Assembly: GCA_963780865.1 (NCBI GenBank)
Contig: CAWADT010000022.1
Span: 1-64,000 of the forward strand
Direction: 5' to 3'
From: FEN-1073 sp963780865
Lineage (GTDB): Bacteria > Chloroflexota > Anaerolineae > Anaerolineales > RBG-16-64-43
Length of the DNA: 64,000 nt
Shown in pieces: positions 17,452 to 27,037 of the stretch (its first letter is position 1; each line of letters begins with the position of its first letter). The notes under the pieces are model-generated. The model was not told where the DNA came from, did not search any database, and saw only the letters and a program-made list of their open reading frames with translations. A program made the position numbers and the translations under genes.

Positions 17452-19641
17452 ATGGTAAATTCCATCAGGAATCATATCCGCAACGCTTCTTCTGTTTTCA
17501 AACCGCATGGGACGTTTCTTCTTTCCTTATTGGCGCTAATCGTCGGCCTTGGAGCGGTCAATATTGATTGGACCGGGCCAAATCGGCCCGCCGGCCCGCC
17601 GGTTTGTACACGAACAAGGTGCTGGTATTCTGGCAATGGAGATTATACTGATCCGTTTACTGGAATAACAACTAACTATGGATGCCATTATTCAGTAGCT
17701 GCCGGAACCGGTGGATCCTGTGGTGGGGTAGACACGAGTTATTTTACTGCCGGCGCATGCGGCTGGCCGGTAGGTTGGGGTTCATTGACTAATACTTCGA
17801 CTGGTGGCCCGGCGGGTTGTCCTGACCCCAATGCGGCTTGTACTTGCACCCCTGGTACTATTCCTGACGCAACGGTTGGAGGTTCACCCATTTGCACGGG
17901 CGGATCGGTTGTCCATGGCTGGTGCAATGGAGTCGGTTCGATTCATATAACGGCCGATGAGCCGGTTGATGGAAAAGTCATCACTGGGATCGAGACCGAT
18001 GCAGGTTTGGCGCTTTCTTGCAGCGGGCTTGGTACGCAGCATGGCGCTGCCTGCGACTACACCTTCCCGGAAGGGATAACGCCACTATTCCATTTTTGGG
18101 CCGACTCATCGTACGGAGATCAGAGCGGAGAAGGTTCGGCCGCGATGCAGGTGGATGCGACGCCGCCGGTCCTCGTGACGGATGATCTGAGCGGCGGAAC
18201 CGCGGCGCCCAATCCGCCGTGGTACAGCGCGGGTCCCGTCACGCTCAATTGCGCGGCGACCGACGCAACCAGCGGGATGGACCCGGTCAACCCGATCACC
18301 TACGCCGGCGGCGTGCAAACAGTGACCGGCGATGGAACCTACAACCTTTCCTGCGCGGCGCACGATTACGCGGGGAACACCGCAGCCGGCGCGTCGCACC
18401 CCGTGCAGATCGACGGCACGGCGCCGACCGCAGCGCTGCTTTGCAACGGGGCCTCTTGCGGCGGTGGATGGTATACGACCGGTGTCACGCTTTCGGTCGG
18501 CGCCACCGACGCCACCAGCGGGATCGCCTCAACCGGGGTCAGCCTCGACGGCGGGGCCACTTGGGCTGCGTCGGCGACGCTCGGCGACGGAGTCTACGCG
18601 GTCCAGGGACGGTCGTTCGACCGGGCCGGGAACGTTTCCCCCACCGCCTCCGGAACCGTGGGCGTGGACACCATCGCGCCCGTCAGCGCCTGGGGCGTTG
18701 CGGACGGATCCTGGGTGCGCGGCGACGTGGTGCTCTCGGGAACGAGCACGGATGCGGGCTCGGGCGTCGCGCAAGTGTACGTTTCCACCGACGGCGGCGG
18801 CACCTGGGTCCCCGTCGGAACCGGTCCCTCGTGGTCGTATACCTGGCCAACGGGGACTCTTCCCGACAGCGACAGCGCGCACGGCAACCCCGTCTACACG
18901 CTTCTGGCGCGCGCGGACGACCTGGCTGGAAACGCGGAGCACACCGCCACCGTCCACCTCCGCGTGGACAACACGGCGCCCGATCTCGCGCTTCCGAACC
19001 CCCTGATGGGATACGATCCCAGCCAGACGCATTTCCTTTCAGCCGACGCGGCTTCCGGTTTGAGCAACGCGCGGATAACTTTTTCCGGCAACGGGATCAC
19101 TCCCCGCGTGTTCGCCTTCCCTACGCTCACCGGCAACGAATCGATCACTTGGGACGGCCGCGACGGAAGCGGTCTGCCGGTTCCGGCCGGCACGTATAAC
19201 GTGCTGGTGGAAGTTTGGGATCTGGTCGGGAACCGCTCCACGACGAGCGGCCAATGGGTGCGCGTGCCGGTTCCCACCGAGACGCTCACCCCGACGCGCA
19301 TGCCCACCGACACTCCGGCCCCCAAACCGACCGCAACCAACATGCTTGTGCCGGTCCGCGCGACGGCCACTGCCAAACCCACATCCGTCCCCACCGCGAC
19401 GCGCACGCCCAAACCCGCGGTCGTGCTGGTGATCAATCTTCCGCTCCCGCAACTGCCGCTCGGCATTCCGATCGGGATGCTGTTCCTGCCTGTGGCGGGG
19501 GTTGTCTTCTGGCTTTTTGCCAGCGGATTCGCTTTCAGCCGGGACCGGAGAGGGATCGAGCTAAAGGCTCTGGGCCGCTCTGTAAATGAATATTTATCCC
19601 AAAACAAAATCAATTCCAAAGGAGGGGAAGAAAATGATTGA
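17452..19641 (+). CDS. Large Ig-like surface protein of the pilus locus
   Basis: A 729-residue exported protein. The ATG at 17452 follows aaagggggagacg, a better ribosome site than any upstream in-frame start. A signal-type helix (FLLSLLALIVGLGAVNI) is followed by a Cys-rich N-terminal domain (residues about 45-215). Repeated bacterial Ig-like modules follow, each with a V-D-x-T-A-P or similar boundary (VDATPPV, IDGTAPT, VDTIAPV, VDNTAPD) and D-x-A-G-N motifs, then a FlgD-like Ig module (ITWDGRDGSGLPVPAGTYN). A Thr/Pro-rich stalk and a C-terminal transmembrane helix (PIGMLFLPVAGVVFWLFASG) end the protein. It could be a cell-anchored adhesin displayed alongside the pilus; that role is inferred from location and domains. 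Confidence 0.75.
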   Translation: MVNSIRNHIRNASSVFKPHGTFLLSLLALIVGLGAVNIDWTGPNRPAGPPVCTRTRCWYSGNGDYTDPFTGITTNYGCHYSVAAGTGGSCGGVDTSYFTAGACGWPVGWGSLTNTSTGGPAGCPDPNAACTCTPGTIPDATVGGSPICTGGSVVHGWCNGVGSIHITADEPVDGKVITGIETDAGLALSCSGLGTQHGAACDYTFPEGITPLFHFWADSSYGDQSGEGSAAMQVDATPPVLVTDDLSGGTAAPNPPWYSAGPVTLNCAATDATSGMDPVNPITYAGGVQTVTGDGTYNLSCAAHDYAGNTAAGASHPVQIDGTAPTAALLCNGASCGGGWYTTGVTLSVGATDATSGIASTGVSLDGGATWAASATLGDGVYAVQGRSFDRAGNVSPTASGTVGVDTIAPVSAWGVADGSWVRGDVVLSGTSTDAGSGVAQVYVSTDGGGTWVPVGTGPSWSYTWPTGTLPDSDSAHGNPVYTLLARADDLAGNAEHTATVHLRVDNTAPDLALPNPLMGYDPSQTHFLSADAASGLSNARITFSGNGITPRVFAFPTLTGNESITWDGRDGSGLPVPAGTYNVLVEVWDLVGNRSTTSGQWVRVPVPTETLTPTRMPTDTPAPKPTATNMLVPVRATATAKPTSVPTATRTPKPAVVLVINLPLPQLPLGIPIGMLFLPVAGVVFWLFASGFAFSRDRRGIELKALGRSVNEYLSQNKINSKGGEEND

Positions 19642-20233
19642 CTCGTCGTCAGTATCCATTATCGAAGCGATGTTTGTCGGCACCGTAATCCTGGTGGCGC
19701 TGCTGGCCGCGCTGATCACCGTCGGCCTTGAGCGTCAGCGCCACGAACTGGCCGGGATCCGCCGCCAGATCGAATCCTGGGCGGAAGAGGACCTGGAGGT
19801 GAAGCGGGTGAAGCTGGCGCCGCAGATCAACGTGCCGGACGCGGTCCAATGGCTGGACAAGTGCGCCGCGCGGGCGATGGGCTCTGAGCCGGGCATCGTC
19901 CGCTTCCCGGTCGAGGCGCCCTACGGTGCGCCGAAAGTGCTGGCGGCGGAAAACGCCGATGGCAGGCGCTTCCTGCTCTCGGCCAGCACGCCGGACGCCA
20001 TCCGCCGCATTCCATCCCCCGGCCGCTGGCCGTGGTCCTCTTCGCGTCTGAGCCGGTTCGGGAGCAACCTGCACCCGCTCCTGCCGCTCTCGCGCCGGGT
20101 GGAGGCTTACCAGCTTTCCACGCTCAACTGCGGGATCGCCTTCGACCTGGAGGCGTCGCAGGTGTGGAAACGCCTGGCGGGCGAAGAGCTTAAGATGAAG
20201 GAACTCTGGCTGTACGTGATGCCGAAGGGATGA
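19634..20233 (+). CDS. Membrane-anchored protein of unknown function in the Tad locus
   Basis: A 199-residue protein starting at the ATG at 19634, overlapping the previous stop and following aaaggagggg. One N-terminal transmembrane helix (SIIEAMFVGTVILVALLAALITVG) precedes a charged linker and a soluble domain (INVPDAVQWLDKCAAR, PLSRRVEAYQLSTLNCGIAF). No family was recognised. Translational coupling to the Ig-like protein suggests that the two act together at the membrane. Confidence 0.65.
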   Translation: MIDSSSVSIIEAMFVGTVILVALLAALITVGLERQRHELAGIRRQIESWAEEDLEVKRVKLAPQINVPDAVQWLDKCAARAMGSEPGIVRFPVEAPYGAPKVLAAENADGRRFLLSASTPDAIRRIPSPGRWPWSSSRLSRFGSNLHPLLPLSRRVEAYQLSTLNCGIAFDLEASQVWKRLAGEELKMKELWLYVMPKG

Positions 20234-20235
20234 AC

Positions 20236-20290
20236 CCTCACCCAAGCACCCCTCTCCCTGTAAGGGAGAGGGGACGGGGGAGAGGGTAGT
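20236..20290. repeat. Palindromic dispersed repeat before the prepilin peptidase
   Basis: cccctctccct pairs with agggagagggg around a three-base loop (about 20249-20273), followed by acgggggagaggg. Intergenic. Confidence 0.7.
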
Positions 20291-20295
20291 AAACC

Positions 20296-20869
20296 ATGCT
20301 CTATTCTCGAATGGATCATTTCGCTCGTCGCGCTCGCGTGGCTGATCGCCGTGGCGGTGTTCGACATCCGCACGCGGCAGGTGCCGAACCCGCTTTGGAC
20401 GGGCCTGCCGCTTCTGATCGCCATTGTGATCCGGGTGCTCAACGGCACGGCGGTTTTGATGGCCGTGGCGGCGGTGGTGGCGGTGGCCGTTTCGGAACGC
20501 AGGAACCTCAAGCACAGGGGGCTGGAAGCCCTGGTACTTGTGGCCGGGATCCTGGCGATCGTGCTGATCTTTTTCGTTGCGGACGCCCCCACCCAATCGG
20601 GCATCGCCGGCGTGGTGGTCTTCTGGGTTTCGTGGGAGTTGCACTATATCGGCGGGGCGGACGCGATGGTGCTGATCACTTGCGTTTTGCTCTGGCCGCA
20701 GGTTGAATTCCTGCTGGCCTACCTCGCGGCCGGGCTGATTTGGGCGGCGGGCGCACGGATCAAACAAGGCGGGTGGCTCAAAGCTCATTCGGTGCCGGGT
20801 CTGGCGGTAATCGCCACCGCGGCGATACTCTATCTGGTCTATCAAGGCTTTCTCCTGGTCAAAATTTGA
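20296..20869 (+). CDS. Prepilin peptidase, A24 family (frameshift at the start)
   Basis: Cleaves the Flp prepilin leader. The main frame shows A-V-F-D-I-R-T-R-Q-V-P-N with the first catalytic Asp and Y-I-G-G-A-D-A-M-V-L with the second Asp of the GxxD-type motif, within about five membrane helices. The N-terminal helix (SILEWIISLVALAWLIAV) is in the +1 frame relative to the only ATG (20296), so one extra base just after the ATG (about 20299) is assumed. The alternative is an internal GTG start near 20345. It is much shorter than bifunctional PilD and has no methylase domain, as is usual for CpaA/TadV-type enzymes. Confidence 0.82.
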
Positions 20870-20894
20870 CCGGGAAGGATCGACCTGTTATATT
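20866..20894 (+). promoter_or_regulatory. Promoter of the Flp pilin gene
   Basis: TTGACC (20866-20871) and TATATT (20889-20894) are separated by exactly 17 bases. The promoter overlaps the end of the prepilin peptidase gene and lies about 60 bases before the pilin ATG. A dedicated promoter fits the high demand for the major pilin. Confidence 0.7.
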
Positions 20895-20953
20895 AAGGTC
20901 GACGGCATGGGAACAGCGGGCAACATTATTTGCACGTCCTTCAAGGAGGAAAC

Positions 20954-21088
20954 ATGCTTACAGACACTCGGGCGGCGAATATGGCGGAATACGCGATCAT
21001 CATGGTGCTGGTGCTTCTCGCGGCCGCCGCGGCGTTTACCGGATTAGCTGGCCGGATATCGAATGCAATTGATAGCATCAAATTCTAG
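20954..21088 (+). CDS. flp: Flp-type major pilin
   Basis: A 44-residue protein with a perfect ribosome site (aaggagga) just upstream of the ATG. After a short leader (MLTDTRA) comes the Flp signature A-N-M-A-E-Y-A-I-I-M-V-L-V, in which Glu at mature position 5 and the following Tyr are the family hallmark. An Ala-rich hydrophobic helix and a short tail (GRISNAIDSIKF) follow. Cleavage is predicted between Ala7 and Ala8. It is the filament subunit assembled by the CpaF/TadB/TadC machine encoded upstream. Confidence 0.9.
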   Translation: MLTDTRAANMAEYAIIMVLVLLAAAAAFTGLAGRISNAIDSIKF

Positions 21089-21404
21089 TAAAAATCGAAT
21101 CTTCAAACCGCAGGAGACTTTCTGCAAATCCCGATGAACTTGTTTTCGACGGGATAGAAGAGTGTCAATCCGCCGGTTAATGCCGTACTTTGGAAGAGGG
21201 ATGCGAGGATTGGAATCCTTCTTCACTAGGACAGATTCATTCGCCGATTCCAATCCACGCAAAGCCATCTATGAAATCTTTGGATTCCGATTTGGAGTAA
21301 ATGCGAGATCAATGGGGACGGACAAAATCAGCGGATGCCTCCGGCGGATGATGGATTTTTGGGATACCTCCGGAGATGGAAGCCGCAACGGAAAGGGGAA
21401 TGGA
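21089..21404. other. Spacer between flp and tadE, no gene seen
   Basis: About 315 bases with no convincing coding content, although the tadE frame happens to be open through it. An 11-bp inverted repeat, ggattggaatc (21207-21217) with gattccaatcc (21246-21256), is the only clear structure. It could form a long hairpin in the pilin transcript. Confidence 0.45.
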
Positions 21405-21815
21405 ATGCTATTCCATCGACGCGGAAGCAACATGGCCGAAGCGGCCGTTACTATGCCGGTGGTGCTGCTGGTGCTGATGTTCGGGATAAACATCTCGGCG
21501 GCAAGCTACACCGCCGTGGCGGCCGCGAACGCGGCCAATTACGGCGCGCGGATCGGTGCGGTTTCGAGAGTGGATCCACAGTTCTGGGCCCAAAAAGGGG
21601 CGATGGCCTCCTTGAATTCATCCCACGCCGCAGGAACGTTCACGGTTCCACTCCCGCAGGTGGACACCAAACCCGGAGGAGTGGTCGTGGTCACGGTCAA
21701 TTGGACCTATCCAATGGTCTTCAAAGGATTGTGCCTAACACTTGGGGGGAACGAGGATATATGTAAAGATTTCAGCGGAACGGTAATTTCCGCCTGGAAG
21801 AAGGAAGGCTGGTGA
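21405..21815 (+). CDS. tadE: TadE-like minor pilin
   Basis: A 136-residue pseudopilin. The start at 21405 follows gaaagggga. After a short basic leader (MLFHRRGS) comes the TadE signature N-M-A-E-A-A-V-T-M-P-V-V-L-L-V-L, a hydrophobic helix with Glu at the pilin-like position. A periplasm-facing or extracellular domain follows, with two Cys (GLCLTLGG, DICKDF) that could form a disulfide. Its stop overlaps the tadG start. Degenerate copies of this helix occur in the spacers of the downstream array. Confidence 0.85.
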   Translation: MLFHRRGSNMAEAAVTMPVVLLVLMFGINISAASYTAVAAANAANYGARIGAVSRVDPQFWAQKGAMASLNSSHAAGTFTVPLPQVDTKPGGVVVVTVNWTYPMVFKGLCLTLGGNEDICKDFSGTVISAWKKEGW

Positions 21816-22240
21816 TGCGGCGGCTCCGCGGCAACACAATGGCGTTCTACGCCGCTTTCTTGGCCATCTGCGGCCTGCCGCTTCTGGCGGTGACGGTGGA
21901 TGTTTCCCGCGCGTACCTCCTGAGCGTGCGGCTCCGAAGCGCGACGGAAGCCGGTTGCGAGGCGTACGCCAACTCGCTGGATATCGAAGCGTTCAAGGAC
22001 GCCGAAGGATTGAGGTTCAAGAACGCCTATACCAATGCCTATAATGCATTCAATACAACGATGGGTTCGTCGGCGGGGTTTTCGGCATTCGAATCGAGGT
22101 CAAATTCGGATCCCCAGGAGGTGGTGATCGTGTGCGGTGGAGGAGCGACGTTGACTCCGCTTGTGCCGCTGATCGGACATTACGACATTACGGCATCCGC
22201 CACCGCGAAGACGAAATTCTCGACGTCAAGAATTAAATAA
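21815..22240 (+). CDS. tadG: TadG/TadE-like Flp pilus-assembly protein
   Basis: A 141-residue protein whose ATG overlaps the tadE stop (TGATG); a GTG one codon earlier is also possible. The N-terminus has the TadG-type helix G-N-T-M-A-F-Y-A-A-F-L-A-I-C-G-L-P-L-L-A-V and then DVSRAYLLSVRLRSATEAGCEA. It is much shorter than proteobacterial TadG and has no von Willebrand A domain. Its 3' end, from about 22170 on, is repeated in the spacers at 24.7, 27.2 and 29.7 kb together with the leader of the following lipoprotein gene. Confidence 0.75.
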   Translation: MRRLRGNTMAFYAAFLAICGLPLLAVTVDVSRAYLLSVRLRSATEAGCEAYANSLDIEAFKDAEGLRFKNAYTNAYNAFNTTMGSSAGFSAFESRSNSDPQEVVIVCGGGATLTPLVPLIGHYDITASATAKTKFSTSRIK

Positions 22241-22270
22241 TATTGTCAATTTGCCGCAAAGGGAGACGAT

Positions 22271-23278
22271 GTGAAGAAGAAAAGACTGATTATTGCGATT
22301 ATCCCGATAATAATTCTTAGCTTATCCGCGTGTTCGATAACACCGGCCGCCAGCCAACCCGCGCAAACAACGGCAACAACGGCTGATGCAATAATCCCGA
22401 CGGATACTCGGCCCCCAACGTTACTTCCCACGGCGACCATCACACCGACACCAACCATTACTCCGACGCCGACCATTTCACCGACCCCCACCCCGCCTCC
22501 GGACCTGGAATTGACGAATATATCGATCTACCCGGATACCTATAACGTGGCGGGTCAGGGTTATGACCTCCTGGCCAGGATCCGCAATAATACCAAGACG
22601 ACAATGATCTTATATGACACTAAAAAAGTATTTAGTTTTACGGTCGAAACATGGGAATATGATCAACAAATGAAATTAAATTTTGACGCCGAATATTTTC
22701 ATGCAAAATATCAATTCGATGTCAAAGCCGGAGGGGATTTTCGGATCATGAACTGCATCATGTATCCCGGTGAGGATGGGATTGCGGTGATTGGGTTTAC
22801 TAGTTCTGGACACTTCGATGAACAAACACCAAAATATGACGGTCCTCTTGGACTCTGGTATACCTATCAGAGCTACTACGACACCCGGCCGGATCTACCG
22901 CGGGGATTTCATTATCAGGCGGAAAACATTACTTTCCAAAATATAGCTGGAAATATTTCATTTGATTTCGATCTCAATATTCTGGATAATCACATTTATC
23001 CGGATTTTGCCTATCTAAATTATACCTGGGTGATTTTCTATGATAAAGATGGGAAGATTGTTGATGTCCTAAAAAAAGAACTACGCAATTACTATCCCGG
23101 ATATTTTGAGGGAAAATTATTACATATTCATTCCATTACTGCGGATGCAATCGAAAACCCGGAATATTTTGAACCGGCGATAGAGATGACCCCTGAATTG
23201 GCCGCGAAGGTGGATCATCTCGAGGTAATCTCGGAATTGGAAGAAGATCCCGTTTGCCAAAGTGGATATAATAAATAA
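22271..23278 (+). CDS. Array protein A1: lipoprotein with FxLYD-like domains
   Basis: A 335-residue lipoprotein starting at GTG after gccgcaaagggagacgat. The signal peptide (LIIAIIPIIILSLSAC) ends in a lipobox, L-S-A-C. A Thr/Pro linker (residues about 30-80) precedes two beta-rich modules: DLLARIRNNTKTTMILYDTK, and later TWVIFYDKDGKIVDVLKK, which resembles the FxLYD pattern. The end is conserved (KVDHLEVISELEEDPVC). It is followed 13 bases later by gene B1. Copies A2 and A3 are closely similar and A4 is diverged. Function unknown; position right after tadG suggests a surface role linked to the pilus. Confidence 0.8.
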   Translation: MKKKRLIIAIIPIIILSLSACSITPAASQPAQTTATTADAIIPTDTRPPTLLPTATITPTPTITPTPTISPTPTPPPDLELTNISIYPDTYNVAGQGYDLLARIRNNTKTTMILYDTKKVFSFTVETWEYDQQMKLNFDAEYFHAKYQFDVKAGGDFRIMNCIMYPGEDGIAVIGFTSSGHFDEQTPKYDGPLGLWYTYQSYYDTRPDLPRGFHYQAENITFQNIAGNISFDFDLNILDNHIYPDFAYLNYTWVIFYDKDGKIVDVLKKELRNYYPGYFEGKLLHIHSITADAIENPEYFEPAIEMTPELAAKVDHLEVISELEEDPVCQSGYNK

Positions 23279-23291
23279 CAGGGGAGGAAGC

Positions 23292-24546
23292 ATGAAGCTG
23301 ATATTCAAATTACTTCTGATCTCATTTGTCCTCGTTCTATGCGGAATTAAAAAAGGGAATGTTCTGGCAGATATCTTACAATGTCCCAATATTGGCCCGT
23401 TAAAAATGTTGGATAAAAAAAATCTTATGAATCCCACCAGCGGCGTCAAGGTAGGGGCCGATAAAGAATCGCCCAATAATGTCGTGGTGGTCGGCCAGGA
23501 TCCAACGCGTGAAGGCGTGACGATCAAGGTGACGGTCCACCAGATGCCGGGATCGATTGATTATGAGCGGCCGGTGACCACATACAGATGCACGCATTAT
23601 TCTCAGGTTCAATCCGGCAGAACAAATCAACTGTGTGATCCAAGCCGTTCACCGGATTTCGCAACATACGGCAATTATGGATATTATTACACCGATTCAG
23701 AAACCCATTGCCAACCGACAAACACCCTCGACAATAATATTGATGTCCGGCGAAGGATGATAAGCATAAAGATCTGGCTGCAACCGAGCCTTGATACAAC
23801 TGAATGGCTGGGTTGGAGCGCTACAACCTCACGCGGCCGATCGGCCTTACGCTTCCTTTTTCCAGAGAAGTGGATGGTGGGGAACTGGACGGACTATGGA
23901 TTCGTGACCCGCGGCACGTTGGGGAACATCGGTTTTGGCACGGATTACTACAAGCAGTGGCTTCAACAAATGGGGCAGTATGATTTCCTGGCCGGCGATT
24001 CGATGGGGGATAATGCCATCTGGTCGATCACTTTGCCCAGGGTGATCTCTCCCCTCAATAATGAAACCAACTCGTTGGGGTTGATGGGGGTTTTCGACAA
24101 TGCGCCCAAAGCCCCATCGAACGTAGGTGGGGCGAGCTACTATTCCTGCCCCTCGATCCCGCCCGACAATCATTCCGGGGACGTGGGCTGGACTCCGATC
24201 GAGTTCGAACTCAAGCTGCAGCGAGGTGCTACCGGACGCGAGCAACGATTATTTGCATACGATTACACTGAACAACATTCCATTGGATTTGCCGGGCGAG
24301 TGGTTTATCGGGGTGGCGGTGGAAATGCTGCCCGCTTATTTTCAAGATCCGGATGGGGTCTATCACACGGAGGCTCCGGGTTGGGGGACCGAATGGGCGA
24401 ATTGGTTTCTGCCCCAAACGGACGATAAAAACTCCGAAATTGGATATAACCTAGGCGATTCCCCTAAATCCTTTTTTAGCTATGTTTTGCTGAGCACTCC
24501 GTGCAACGGCCAGGAAGTAAAAGGGTGTTTTGACGATTCGCCGTAA
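23292..24546 (+). CDS. Array protein B1: Cys-rich secreted protein (one frameshift)
   Basis: About 417 residues. The ATG at 23292 follows aggggaggaagc. A signal peptide (LIFKLLLISFVLVLCGI) precedes a large beta-rich domain with conserved Cys (YRCTHY, NQLCDPS, THCQPT, YYSCPS, then SSCSEV, STPCNG, KGCFDD), suggesting disulfides outside the cell. At about 24202 the sequence reads gagttcgaactc where copy B3 has gagtcgaactc: one extra T shifts the frame and loses the last third. Near-identical B3 is the internal evidence for this indel. No known family is recognised. Confidence 0.75.
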
Positions 24547-24753
24547 GTGTTGTGAAAAAACCGAATATCTACTACCAACACGGTCCCACAAAAGGCCGTG
24601 TTAGTGCTGATGTTCACCAATAACGTCTTGGTGGCAATCTTCAGCGCTGTTGTTACCGCGATTCGGTAAATTTCGGCATCCGCCACCGCGAAGACGAAGT
24701 TCTCGGCGTCCGGGGTGCCATAACAATGGGAATTTACCGCAAAGGAAGCTGAT
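24547..24753 (+). pseudogene. Spacer 1: eroded tadE-tadG fusion remnant
   Basis: The spacer retains gtgctgatgttc, identical to tadE 21471-21482, then a degenerate copy of the tadE helix region. It joins to ttcggcatccgccaccgcga, which matches the tadG 3' end at 22188-22206 apart from its first two bases. It ends with the A-gene ribosome site. The reading frame is broken. A hairpin (aacacgg...ccgtgtt) occupies 24577-24602. Confidence 0.65.
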
Positions 24754-25770
24754 GTGAAAAGAAAACCGATTATAGCGGTCATTCCCATAATAATTCTTGG
24801 CTTATCCGCGTGTTCGATCACACCGGCCGTTAGCCAACCCGCGCAAACATCGGCAACAACGGCCGATACAATAATCCCGACGGATGCTCAGCCTCCAACG
24901 GTAATTCCTATGTCAACCGTTACGCCTACTCCAACCATCACCACGACGCCAACCATCACGCCCACCCCGACACCACCGCCGGACCTGGAATTGACGAATA
25001 TATCGATCTACCCGGATACCTATAATGTGGCGGGTCAGGGCTATGACCTCCTGGCCAGGATCCGTAATAATACCAAAACGACAATGATCTTATATGACAC
25101 TAAAAAAGTATTTAGCTTTACGGTCGAATCATGGGAATATGACCAACAAATGAAATTGGGTTTCGACGCAGAATATTTTTATGCAAAATATCAATTCGAC
25201 GTCAAAGCCGGAGGTGATTTTCGAATCATGAACTGCATTCTATATCCCGGCGAGGAGGGGATCGCTGTGATTGGTTTCAGTAGCTTTGGACAGGTAGATA
25301 CAATAAAATTCGATAAAGTACCAAAATATGACGGTCCTCTTGGACTCTGGTATACCTATCAAAGTTTCTACGATACCCGGCCGGATCTACCGCGGGGATT
25401 TCATTATCAGGCGGAAAACATTACTTTCCAGAATATAGCCGGGAATATTGCATTTGATTTCGATCTCAACATCTTGGCAAATCACATTTATCCGGATTTT
25501 GGCTCCATGCATTTTACATGGGTGATTTTCTATGATAAAGACGAAAAAATACTTGACGTACTAAAAAAAGATTTGGTTCATTATTATCCGGGATATTATA
25601 CGGGTAAGCAATTGCATATTCATTCCATTACTGCCGATGCAATCGAAAACCCGGAATATTTTGAACCGGCGATCGAGGTAACACCCGAATTGGCTGCGAA
25701 GGTGGATCATCTCGAGGTAATCTCAGAATTGGAAGAAGATCCTGTTTGCCAAAGTGGATATAATAAATAA
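24754..25770 (+). CDS. Array protein A2: lipoprotein with FxLYD-like domains
   Basis: A 338-residue close copy of A1 (long identical stretches such as NTKTTMILYDTKKVFSFTVE and the shared end SELEEDPVCQSGYNK). GTG start after cgcaaaggaagctgat; lipobox L-S-A-C. The Thr/Pro linker differs in repeat details and a few residues are inserted near FGQVDTIKFDKV. It is followed 13 bases later by B2. It was generated by tandem duplication of the A-B unit. Function unknown. Confidence 0.8.
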   Translation: MKRKPIIAVIPIIILGLSACSITPAVSQPAQTSATTADTIIPTDAQPPTVIPMSTVTPTPTITTTPTITPTPTPPPDLELTNISIYPDTYNVAGQGYDLLARIRNNTKTTMILYDTKKVFSFTVESWEYDQQMKLGFDAEYFYAKYQFDVKAGGDFRIMNCILYPGEEGIAVIGFSSFGQVDTIKFDKVPKYDGPLGLWYTYQSFYDTRPDLPRGFHYQAENITFQNIAGNIAFDFDLNILANHIYPDFGSMHFTWVIFYDKDEKILDVLKKDLVHYYPGYYTGKQLHIHSITADAIENPEYFEPAIEVTPELAAKVDHLEVISELEEDPVCQSGYNK

Positions 25771-25783
25771 CAGGGGAGGAAGC

Positions 25784-27037
25784 ATGAAGCGAATATTCAA
25801 ATTACTTCTGATCTCAATTGTCCTCGTTCTATGTGGAATTAACAGAGGTAATGCTCTGGCAGACGGTACACAATGTCCTAAGGTTAGCCCATTACTACAG
25901 TTGGACAAATTCCATCCAATCTCACCCACCAGCGGCGTCAAGGTAGGGGCCGATAAAGAATCGCCCAATAACGTCGTAGTTATCGGCCAGGATCCAACCC
26001 GTGAGGGAGTGACGATCCAGGTGACGGTCCACCAGATGCCGGGATCGATTGATTATGAACGGCCGGTGACCACATACAGATGTACGCATTATTCTCAGGT
26101 TCAATCGGGCAGAACAAATCAACTCTGTGATCCAAGCCGTTCACCGGATTTCGCAACATACGGCAATTATGGATATTATTACACCGATTCAGAAACGCAT
26201 TGCCAGCCGACAAACACCCTCGACGATAATATAGATGTTCGGCGACGGATGATAAGCATAAAGATCTGGCTGCAACCAACCCCCGATACTTCCGCATGGC
26301 TTGGTTGGGATCCAATAACCGGTACTGGCCGATCGGCTTTGCGGTTCCTGTTTCCGGAGAAATGGATGGTGGGGAATTGGACGGACTACGGATTCGTGAC
26401 CCGCGGGACCCCTGGCAACATCGGTTTTGGGACGGATTACTACAAGCAGTGGCTTGCCAAAATGGGCCAATATGACTTCCTGGCCGGCGACTCGATGGGG
26501 GATAATGCCATTTGGTCGATCACATTACCCAGGGTGATCTCTCCACTGGATAACAAAACCAACTCGCTGGGGTTGATGGGTGTCTTTGACAACGCGCCCG
26601 ATGCGCCGTCGAATGTAGGCGGCGCAAGCTACTATTCCTGCCCGTCGATCCCGCCTGACAATCATTCCGGGGAAGTGGGCTGGACGCCGATCGAGTTGAA
26701 CTCGAGCTGCAGCGAGGTGCTCCCGGACGCAAGCAACGATTATTTGCATACGATTACACTGAATAATGTGCCATTGGATTTGCCGGGCGAGTGGTTTATC
26801 GGGGTGGCGGTGGAAATGATGCCCGCGTATTTTCAAGATCCGGAGGGGGCTTATCACACGGAAGCTACGGGTTGGGGAGTCGAATGGGCGAAATGGTTTC
26901 TGCCCCAAACGGACGATAAAAACTCCGAAATTGGATATAACCTAGGCGATTCCCCTGAATCCTTTTTTAGCTATGTTTTGCTGAGCACTCCGTGCAACGG
27001 CCAGGAGACAAAAGGGTGCTTTGATGATTCGCCATAG
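25784..27037 (+). CDS. Array protein B2: Cys-rich secreted protein
   Basis: The only intact copy of the closely related B1-B3 set, 417 residues, so it is the best guide to the family. The signal peptide (IFKLLLISIVLVLCGI) is followed by TIQVTVHQMPGSIDYERP, a Cys-containing tyrosine-rich part (YGNYGYYYTDSETHCQ), an aromatic-rich central part (MVGNWTDYGFVTRG), and an end with the conserved Cys cluster (NSSCSEV, STPCNGQ, KGCFDDSP). Start at 25784 after aggggaggaagc. It differs from B1 and B3 at many synonymous and some coding positions. Function unknown; probably disulfide-stabilised and exported. Confidence 0.8.
   Translation: MKRIFKLLLISIVLVLCGINRGNALADGTQCPKVSPLLQLDKFHPISPTSGVKVGADKESPNNVVVIGQDPTREGVTIQVTVHQMPGSIDYERPVTTYRCTHYSQVQSGRTNQLCDPSRSPDFATYGNYGYYYTDSETHCQPTNTLDDNIDVRRRMISIKIWLQPTPDTSAWLGWDPITGTGRSALRFLFPEKWMVGNWTDYGFVTRGTPGNIGFGTDYYKQWLAKMGQYDFLAGDSMGDNAIWSITLPRVISPLDNKTNSLGLMGVFDNAPDAPSNVGGASYYSCPSIPPDNHSGEVGWTPIELNSSCSEVLPDASNDYLHTITLNNVPLDLPGEWFIGVAVEMMPAYFQDPEGAYHTEATGWGVEWAKWFLPQTDDKNSEIGYNLGDSPESFFSYVLLSTPCNGQETKGCFDDSP

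Noticed and set aside
18219..19199. Plus-strand 326-codon frame inside the Ig-like gene
   Set aside because: Arg-rich frame-shifted shadow; the Ig-like frame has signal peptide, repeats and membrane helix.
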